DNA of 26,899 nucleotides, taken from NCBI GenBank assembly GCA_027057815.1, contig JALURD010000159.1:1-26899 (forward strand), given 5' to 3'. This DNA is from Acidilobaceae archaeon. Its GTDB lineage: Archaea; Thermoproteota; Thermoprotei_A; Sulfolobales; Acidilobaceae. Every line of letters begins with the position of its first letter. Positions within the stretch are counted from its first letter, which is position 1. This document shows positions 22,162-26,899 of the stretch, piece by piece. A program made the translations under genes and the position numbers. The notes under the pieces were generated by a model. That model did no database searches. It worked only from the letters and a program-made list of their open reading frames with translations, and was not told the origin of the DNA.

Positions 22162-22276
22162 TCCGACTCCCTAACCACCATCAGCGTGGAAGGCATATAA
22201 GCTGGTAGCGCTTCGGGTCTTATGCGGTTGGACTCTCTGGAGTGGAAGCCCGAGAGGCTTAGAGGTGCACCAGGCC

Positions 22277-22501
22277 ATGCCGACTGATACGTTTAAGATG
22301 CTCGCGGAGTACCTCGATTCAAACGTGCTCGTGAAGTTGAAAGGGGGCAAGCTCATAAAGGGCACTCTCAAGAGCTACGACCAACATCTCAACCTAATAT
22401 TAGCCGACGCGGAGGAGCTAGATGAAAAGGAGCCGCGCAGCCTTGGAACGATACTTGTCAGGGGAGATAACGTTGTACTAATAAGCCCCGCGCCGAAGTA
22501 G
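22277..22501 (+). CDS. LSm / Sm-like archaeal protein (SmAP)
   Basis: A 74-residue Sm-fold protein that forms a heptameric RNA-binding ring. Sm1 motif: VLVKLKGGKLIKGTLKSYDQ followed by HLNLILADAEE. Sm2 motif: LGTILVRGDNVVLISP, including the RGD that contacts uridine-rich RNA. The ATG at 22277 was chosen because GAGGTG at 22262-22267 lies 9 nt upstream; the in-frame GTG at 22265 belongs to that site. rpl37e follows 20 nt later, the usual archaeal pairing. Confidence 0.97.
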   Translation: MPTDTFKMLAEYLDSNVLVKLKGGKLIKGTLKSYDQHLNLILADAEELDEKEPRSLGTILVRGDNVVLISPAPK

Positions 22502-22521
22502 CTTGCTAGGGGGTGTAGGAT

Positions 22522-22710
22522 ATGGTTAAGGGCACCACGTCATTCGGAAAGCACGGCAGGAGCAAGACCCATATAGTATGCAGGAGGTGCGGCAGGAGGT
22601 CATTCAATGTAGCTAAAGGCTACTGCGCAGCCTGCGGCTTCGGCAGGACAAGGCGTATACGCCGCTATAGCTGGCAGAGAAAGAAAGTCAACCGAGTCAG
22701 GATATGGTAG
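22522..22710 (+). CDS. rpl37e: 50S ribosomal protein L37e
   Basis: A 62-residue, arginine-rich large-subunit protein. The zinc ribbon uses C20, C23, C35 and C38 (CRRC and CAAC). It begins MVKGTTSFGKHGRSKTHIVC, typical of the family, and ends in a basic rRNA-binding tail. GGGGGTG at 22509-22515 precedes the ATG. Confidence 0.98.
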   Translation: MVKGTTSFGKHGRSKTHIVCRRCGRRSFNVAKGYCAACGFGRTRRIRRYSWQRKKVNRVRIW

Positions 22711-22761
22711 TCATTCTAATAGCCCGCCTCCCACGCCTCCAGAACCACCGGTGTCCTACCC

Positions 22762-23895
22762 GTGGAGGCGGGTCGCTTCAAGAGGAACCTTGAGAAGCTC
22801 CTATCCCTCGCCGAGGTCTCAGGCATCGACACCCTAGTCCTGGCTGGCAAGGCCAACTTAGAGTATGCCACAGGCCTAAGGGAGCCTTCGGGCGCGCTAG
22901 TGGCCTCTAGGGACTGCGGGGCCGTGGTGCTAACCAGCCTCTTAGACTATGATAGAATAGCCGTGCAGGCCCCTCGCTGGCTGGACGTAAAGGCTTTCTA
23001 CCGTGGAGGCGAGGAGGCGATAGAGCCGCCGATACCCAGGTCTGACATAATCAAGGGATCCTTGTTCGAGGCACTCTCTTTCATCTTAAAGTCTTGCAAC
23101 GCCAAAAGAGTTGGAGTGGACCTAGACTGGGCCCCTAGAGACACCGACAATTCTCTAAAAAGCAAGGCCGGGGTTGAAGTCATCGACTTCTCTAAGGAAG
23201 TGCGCAAAGCGAGGAAGGTTAAGGAGGACTGGGAGGTAGAGCTAATAATTAAGGGGGCTCGACTCGCCGAGTCCGCTCTTAAGAGGCTCCTCGACGAGAT
23301 TAGCGAATCTTCCACAGAGGCCTACCTTGCAGGACTAGTCTACTGGCACATACTCTCTTCAGGAGGGTGGGGCGAGGCGTTCCCCACGATAGTCGCGTTC
23401 CACGAGAACACCGCTTACCCTCATCATACCCCCACGACTAGGAGGCTTGGAGACTCCGGCGCTGTACTAGTGGACCTTGGAGCCCGCTGGGGCGTGTATA
23501 GGAGCGACATGACTAGGAGCCTTTGGTGGGGCAATGGAGGATCCCGCTATAGAAGGCTTGTTGAAATCGTAGCTCAGGCTCAAGGGGAGGCGATAGATGT
23601 GGTCGAGCCCGGCGCTAAGGCTTGGGAGGTAGATAGGGCCGCTAGGCTCAGGCTCGAGAAGGAGGGCTTATCGAGGTACTTTATACACGGCTTGGGCCAC
23701 GGCGTCGGCGTAGAAGTCCACGAGGAGCCATACCTGAGGCCGGGGAGTAAGGAGGAGCTGGAGCCGGGCAATGTGGTCACGATCGAGCCTGGGGTCTACA
23801 TGACGGGCATCTACGGTGCTAGAGTAGAGGACCTCGTACTCGTCACAAAGAAGGGGAGAAGGGTCCTCACGAGCTTCTCCAGGCTCATACTATAA
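22762..23895 (+). CDS. M24-family metallopeptidase (Xaa-Pro dipeptidase/aminopeptidase)
   Basis: A 377-residue cytoplasmic peptidase of the pita-bread fold, probably cleaving Xaa-Pro dipeptides. The N-terminal creatinase-like domain spans about 1-150. The catalytic domain shows all five metal ligands: the two aspartates in VLVDLGARWGVYRSDMTRS, H in HGLGHGVGVEVHE, E in VTIEPGVYM and E in GARVEDLVLVT. The start is GTG 22762 with GGTG about 10 nt upstream. It lies 51 nt after rpl37e. Its stop codon lies inside the TATA-like element of the following gene. Confidence 0.93.
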   Translation: MEAGRFKRNLEKLLSLAEVSGIDTLVLAGKANLEYATGLREPSGALVASRDCGAVVLTSLLDYDRIAVQAPRWLDVKAFYRGGEEAIEPPIPRSDIIKGSLFEALSFILKSCNAKRVGVDLDWAPRDTDNSLKSKAGVEVIDFSKEVRKARKVKEDWEVELIIKGARLAESALKRLLDEISESSTEAYLAGLVYWHILSSGGWGEAFPTIVAFHENTAYPHHTPTTRRLGDSGAVLVDLGARWGVYRSDMTRSLWWGNGGSRYRRLVEIVAQAQGEAIDVVEPGAKAWEVDRAARLRLEKEGLSRYFIHGLGHGVGVEVHEEPYLRPGSKEELEPGNVVTIEPGVYMTGIYGARVEDLVLVTKKGRRVLTSFSRLIL

Positions 23896-23897
23896 AG
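23889..23897 (+). promoter_or_regulatory. TATA box within the end of the peptidase gene
   Basis: ACTATAAAG at 23889-23897 is a good TATA box; the peptidase stop codon TAA is part of it. It predicts transcription starting near 23917-23921, about 110 nt before the next start codon. Confidence 0.5.
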
Positions 23898-23917
23898 CCC
23901 CCATAGGCAACATGTAA

Positions 23918-24030
23918 TGCTAGGGCCGCGGCTATGCCTGGCGCTCTCGAGCCGACGCCCTAGGGATGTGGGGAGTAACGGGTCTGAGTAGGCCGCGGCC
24001 GCATCACGGCTCGAGCGTGGGGCCTGCGCT
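23918..24030 (+). promoter_or_regulatory. GC-rich leader with competing inverted repeats
   Basis: Between the predicted start site and the geranylgeranyl-reductase-like gene there are three possible pairings. Hairpin A joins 23920-23926 (CTAGGGC) with 23957-23963 (GCCCTAG), extended by 23929-23933 with 23950-23954. Pairing B joins 23946-23954 (CTCGAGCCG) with 24007-24015. Pairing C joins 23924-23932 with 23992-24000. A cannot coexist with B or C. The region could be a structured leader, an independent small RNA, or GC-rich coincidence; some repeats are self-palindromic. No known riboswitch is recognised. Confidence 0.35.
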
Positions 24031-25245
24031 TTGAGAGTCGCCGTTGTCGGCGGAGGCTTCTGGGGGCTAGTCTCAGCCCTCGCACTCGCGAGGAGCGGCT
24101 TCAACGTTCTTCTCCTAGAAGAGCATAGGAGGGTGGGGATCCCGGAGCACTGCACAGGACTGGTGTCGAGGCGTGTACTCGACTACATAGGCCCGCCCGT
24201 CGTGTCAAGCGTGGTAACCTGGTATTCCCGCTTCAAGTTGTGCGGGCCCTCGTCCTGCATGTCCATTGAGCCTGAAGGGGGAGTCTACAAGATCGATAGA
24301 GTAGCCGTGGAGGAGAGGTTAAGGGAAGAGGCGGAGTCCGAAGGCGTGAAGGTTAAGCTCGGAGTCAGAGTCAAGAGTGTTGAGCCCTCGGGGTCTCTCG
24401 TATGGCAGGGGGGCTCAGGCTCCTTCCACGCCATAGTGATAGCCGAGGGGGCTACTGGCAGGCTCCGCCGTAGGCTGGGTATAGGCTACGCTGGAGGCTT
24501 CATCTACGGGGTAAACACTTTAGTAGATGGGTGCCAGGTCGAGGTTAATCAGGGCTTCACAGTGCTATTCCATGGTGAAGCCCGGGGTTTATTCTCATGG
24601 CTTGTACCTCTCCCCGGAGGCTTATGCATAGTGGGAAGCGGGTCCCGGGATCCTCGCCAGCTACCGAAGGCCCTGGAGTCCGGGAGGAGGCTGCTCGGGA
24701 TCCCTGGAAGCCCCAGTATTTCCAAGTCATATGGGGGCCCCCTACCTTTAGATGGCCCTGCTCGCAGGTTCCGAATCGGAAGGATAGTTGTTGTGGGGGA
24801 CGCTGCCGGCCTAGTCAAGCCGCTGACAGGTGGAGGCCTCTACCCGGCGGCAGCTTTCTATCGTGAGGCGCTGAAGGCTCTGAGGGAAGGGGACCCCGCA
24901 TCCGCCTTGATGTCTGCTGCTGAGAGAGTAGCAGGGATTCTGGCGCGACAGGTCAGGGCCGCGAGGATTCTAAGGAAGAATCCCTGGCTGGTGGATTGCA
25001 TAGTAAGGGCTGCCTCCGCGTCTCGGCTGGATGACGCGCTTAGAGGCCTGGTGGACTACGATTTGCACCATAAAATACCGATTAAGGCCTTAACCTCCGC
25101 TCCACTGAAAAGCGTCGGAGCGGGCTTTAGGGCTTTGGCCAAGTGCCCCGGCTTGGTGGCTCTGCTGGCCGGCGCCTTACTGGCAGGCTTCCTGGATGGG
25201 GTGAATAGGCGTGTCGAGGGAGCCCTCCACGGTGGATTTAGCTAG
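24031..25245 (+). CDS. Geranylgeranyl reductase-like FAD-dependent oxidoreductase
   Basis: A 404-residue flavoprotein. The FAD-binding motif VAVVGGGFWGLVSALALARS opens the protein. Next come the cysteine loop IPEHCTGLVS typical of archaeal geranylgeranyl reductases, GLFSWLVPLPGGLCIVGSG corresponding to the family's YxWxFP...GxG motif, and the second FAD contact VVVGDAAGLVKPLTGGGLYPA. The likely role is saturation of the isoprenoid chains of archaeal lipids or of a related prenyl compound such as dolichol or quinone; the substrate is not decided by sequence. The C-terminus contains a hydrophobic segment, LVALLAGALLAGFL, that could associate with the membrane. The start is TTG 24031 without a clear Shine-Dalgarno site. 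The next gene overlaps by 35 nt. Confidence 0.87.
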   Translation: MRVAVVGGGFWGLVSALALARSGFNVLLLEEHRRVGIPEHCTGLVSRRVLDYIGPPVVSSVVTWYSRFKLCGPSSCMSIEPEGGVYKIDRVAVEERLREEAESEGVKVKLGVRVKSVEPSGSLVWQGGSGSFHAIVIAEGATGRLRRRLGIGYAGGFIYGVNTLVDGCQVEVNQGFTVLFHGEARGLFSWLVPLPGGLCIVGSGSRDPRQLPKALESGRRLLGIPGSPSISKSYGGPLPLDGPARRFRIGRIVVVGDAAGLVKPLTGGGLYPAAAFYREALKALREGDPASALMSAAERVAGILARQVRAARILRKNPWLVDCIVRAASASRLDDALRGLVDYDLHHKIPIKALTSAPLKSVGAGFRALAKCPGLVALLAGALLAGFLDGVNRRVEGALHGGFS

Positions 25246-26188
25246 GAGGCTGGGCTTCATAAAGCCGGACCACGTGATCGTGCCTGAGGCTCCTAGAGAG
25301 GGACCAGTTGCGGTCTTCAACCCTGCGATGGAGGTGGCAATGGGTAGGGTGATGCTATACCCGAGGATAGTGACGGGATATTACAGGTACGTTAGCGCCA
25401 TTGGCAGGGTAGAGTTTGACCTGGCTAGCGTCCTTGACGGGCTGAGGCTTGAGAGGAGGAGTCTTCGCATCCAGCTGGAGATCACTCCGGGGTCCTGGGC
25501 TGATTTCTGGGGGGCTGAGGATCCCCGTCTAACCAAGGTTGGAGGGACAAGGGTTCTGACTTACGCTGGTAGAACCGCCGCATTCTTCACGGGGGAGGGC
25601 CCTCGAGTGGTTCCAGTCGTTGCAGTCGAGGGAGGCGACGGCTGGGAGAGAGTGGGCTACGTCCTAACCTCCAGGGCGGAGTTTGATAAGGACGCGTTCA
25701 TAGTTGAGTGGGAGGGGTCTCTTTACCTGTTCCACAGGCCAAGCATTGGGGGCAGGCCTGTACTGGCGGTGACGCCTATCAAGGAGATCCCTCGGGGTAT
25801 CCTGCGCGTGGACCGCATCGAGCCGGTCATGGAACCCGAGAAGTGGGAGAGTAAGCTGGGCTGGGCAGCGCCACCTATACCAGCCGGTGGAGGGCTACTT
25901 GCGCTAGTACACGCCATGGACCGGGATCCCGGAGTCTACAGGGTATTCGCTGTTATACTGAAGAGGGACGGCGGCGGCTTGAGGGTTGCCGAGTACACTA
26001 AGACCTACATAATGGAGCCGAGGGAGCCCCTCGAACGCTTCGGGGACAGGCCTTACGTAGTTTTCCCCACAGGTGCTGCTCCCGTGGACGGGGCTCTTCT
26101 TGTAGCCTACGGGGCCGCCGACACGGCTACAGGCCTCGCGTTAGTCCCCGGTGACGAGGTAATGGCTCTCATGGTTCCGGCCGATTAA
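25211..26188 (+). CDS. GH130-like glycosidase/phosphorylase, five-bladed beta-propeller
   Basis: A 325-residue protein resembling family GH130, whose members phosphorolyse or hydrolyse beta-mannosides. Recognisable blades: VAVFNPAMEVAMGRVMLYPR with YYRYVSAIGRVEFD, then WGAEDPRLTKVGGTRVLTYA (the EDPR motif is characteristic), DKDAFIVEWEGSLYLFHRP, ESKLGWAAPPI and a closing VVFPTGAAPVDGALLVAYGAADTATGLA, comparable to the YYGAAD ending of the family. No signal peptide is seen, so it is probably cytoplasmic. The GTG at 25211 has GGGGTGA at 25199-25205 and lies inside the flavoprotein gene, implying coupled translation. Whether it acts on mannose, on a lipid headgroup or on a storage sugar is unknown. 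Confidence 0.83.
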   Translation: MSREPSTVDLARRLGFIKPDHVIVPEAPREGPVAVFNPAMEVAMGRVMLYPRIVTGYYRYVSAIGRVEFDLASVLDGLRLERRSLRIQLEITPGSWADFWGAEDPRLTKVGGTRVLTYAGRTAAFFTGEGPRVVPVVAVEGGDGWERVGYVLTSRAEFDKDAFIVEWEGSLYLFHRPSIGGRPVLAVTPIKEIPRGILRVDRIEPVMEPEKWESKLGWAAPPIPAGGGLLALVHAMDRDPGVYRVFAVILKRDGGGLRVAEYTKTYIMEPREPLERFGDRPYVVFPTGAAPVDGALLVAYGAADTATGLALVPGDEVMALMVPAD

Positions 26189-26231
26189 CCTTGTAAGCTA
26201 TGTTTGCTCGTTACACAATAAGGGCTAATAC

Positions 26232-26240
26232 GTAAAAAGT
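26232..26240 (+). promoter_or_regulatory. TATA box for the CBS-domain gene
   Basis: GTAAAAAGT at 26232-26240 lies about 35-40 nt before the ATG at 26274, consistent with a short leader containing the Shine-Dalgarno GGGGTGA (26261-26267). Confidence 0.45.
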
Positions 26241-26273
26241 TCTAGTGCACAGTAATTACTGGGGTGAACACCT

Positions 26274-26696
26274 ATGCTCCTCCCTAAGAAGAAGCTCCCC
26301 GTCCTGGCTAGGGACGTGATGAGCGCGCCTCCGCTAACAGTTGACGAGAAGACTCCACTTAAAGAAGTAGCACAGAAGATGTGTGAGGCCAAAGTCGGGA
26401 GCGCATTAGTGGTTGACAGCAAGGGTAGGCTCACAGGGATAATAACGGAGAGGGACATGCTCTGCTTTATGGGCAAGGAGGGTAGTGCGGACACACCAGT
26501 CTGGATGGCTATGACGGAGAACCCGATAACAGTACATCCAGACACGCCGATAGACGAGGTCATAGATAAAATGGTCAACGCTGGCATACGACACATCCCG
26601 GTAGTCGACAAGGACGGCAAACCCCTGGGGGTTATCAGTGTAAGAGACATACTAGGACTTCTACGGCTACTGGCCAGGCTTATGGGCTTCAAGTAA
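26274..26696 (+). CDS. CBS-domain pair protein
   Basis: A 140-residue stand-alone Bateman module. The first CBS motif is about residues 10-67 (ARDVMSAPPLTVDEKTPLKE, SALVVDSKGRLTGIITERDM). The second is about 76-133 (MTENPITVHPDTPIDEVIDK, RHIPVVDKDGKPLGVISVRD). Such proteins usually bind adenine nucleotides, NAD or SAM and regulate partner enzymes; ligand and partner cannot be inferred here. The ATG at 26274 is preceded by GGGGTGA with 6-nt spacing. It appears monocistronic. A pyrimidine-rich run at 26720-26734 may serve as a terminator. Confidence 0.93.
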   Translation: MLLPKKKLPVLARDVMSAPPLTVDEKTPLKEVAQKMCEAKVGSALVVDSKGRLTGIITERDMLCFMGKEGSADTPVWMAMTENPITVHPDTPIDEVIDKMVNAGIRHIPVVDKDGKPLGVISVRDILGLLRLLARLMGFK

Positions 26697-26719
26697 CAGT
26701 TATACAGGCCCCTTAGAAA

Positions 26720-26734
26720 CCTTCCTTCTTTTCA
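26720..26734 (+). terminator. Pyrimidine-rich run, possible terminator of the CBS gene
   Basis: CCTTCCTTCTTTTCAC-type sequence lies 24 nt after the stop codon, in the 93-nt gap shared with the opposing tRNA-Leu gene. Archaeal termination favours T-rich tracts. This one is interrupted by cytosines, so support is weak. Confidence 0.25.
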
Positions 26735-26789
26735 CTTCGGCAAGCCTCTCCTATACAGTAACGAAGGCTTCCAACGCCATAGGATTTGA

Positions 26790-26875
26790 TGGTGCGGGGG
26801 GTGGGATTCGAACCCACGCCGGCCTACGCCAACGGGTCTTGAGCCCGCCCCCTTGGGCCGCTCGGGCACCCCCGC
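26790..26875 (-). tRNA. tRNA-Leu(CAA)
   Basis: Read on the minus strand, the acceptor stem GCGGGGG (26875-26869) pairs with CCCCCGC (26800-26794), followed by A73 and an encoded CCA (26792-26790). The anticodon stem GCGGG/CCCGT encloses the loop CTCAAGA, giving anticodon CAA, which reads TTG leucine codons. A long variable arm (type II), as required for leucine, is present. The T arm is GTGGG-TTCGAAT-CCCAC. The length fits an intron-free type II tRNA. Its promoter lies beyond the window edge. Confidence 0.95.
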
Positions 26876-26899
26876 GCCGTTGTCTATGTATGGGTCCTG

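Noticed and set aside
1..26899. Mobile elements, CRISPR arrays, defence islands or toxin-antitoxin pairs
   Set aside because: No direct repeats with regular spacing, no transposase or integrase signatures and no restriction or Cas motifs were seen. Neither tRNA gene has a neighbouring integrase or duplicated 3' end.

Overview
The window is a gene-dense stretch of a hyperthermophilic crenarchaeal chromosome. The evidence is the archaeal and eukaryote-like information-processing genes (primase small subunit, GINS, L44e, S27e, aIF2-alpha, Nop10, LSm, L37e, NOG1, NIP7, two proteasome beta subunits, the termination nuclease aCPSF1), archaeal ether-lipid genes, a TIP49 ATPase, GGTG-type Shine-Dalgarno sites, TATA-type promoters and a tRNA with a bulge-helix-bulge-type intron. 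GC content looks a little above 50 percent, and more than half of the starts I assign are GTG or TTG. This fits Desulfurococcales, perhaps Pyrodictiaceae (Hyperthermus/Pyrodictium-like). The assignment is inferred from gene content, not from a marker comparison.

Layout. 1-2526 (+): the known archaeal replication/translation cluster, made of the 3' end of priS, a GINS gene, rpl44e, rps27e, aIF2-alpha and a nop10 of only 58 codons. 2553-4173 (-): a winged-helix-like unknown, a RecA-like ATPase and CDP-archaeol synthase. 4286-6145 (+): a secreted Lon-type protease without an ATPase domain. 6159-8163 (-): type-4 uracil-DNA glycosylase, a GT2-GtrA glycosyltransferase and a small conserved protein. 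8368-10670 (+): TIP49, intron-bearing tRNA-Lys(CUU) and a DUF357-cytidylyltransferase fusion. 10674-12031 (-): endonuclease V and a proteasome beta subunit without its catalytic threonine. 12227-13682 (+): a free-standing TFIIB-type zinc ribbon and a NOG1 GTPase. 13679-15299 (-): RNA 3'-phosphate cyclase and NMN adenylyltransferase. 15364-17686 (+): RNA m5C methyltransferase, NIP7-like PUA protein and FKBP isomerase. 17718-18773 (-): glycerol-1-phosphate dehydrogenase. 18876-21661 (+): the active proteasome beta subunit and aCPSF1. 21658-22161 (-): an MCTS1/Tma20-like PUA protein. 22277-26696 (+): LSm, L37e, M24 peptidase, geranylgeranyl-reductase-like flavoprotein, GH130-like protein and a CBS protein. 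tRNA-Leu(CAA) closes the window on the minus strand.

Taken together this is a housekeeping region for replication, translation, RNA processing, protein turnover, DNA repair and lipid synthesis. There are no mobile elements, CRISPR arrays, toxin-antitoxin pairs or visible transfer islands, and no gene-free gap exceeds about 210 nt. I did not find a clearly new multi-gene system. The points most worth a second look are: the 31-nt non-canonical tRNA-Lys intron; the paired inactive and active proteasome beta subunits; six convergent gene pairs with almost no intergenic DNA, two of them sharing an interlocked TTAA stop; a GC-rich leader with mutually exclusive inverted repeats ahead of the geranylgeranyl-reductase-like gene; an orphan zinc ribbon-HTH protein fused to nothing; and a PCNA-binding-like tail on the uracil-DNA glycosylase.
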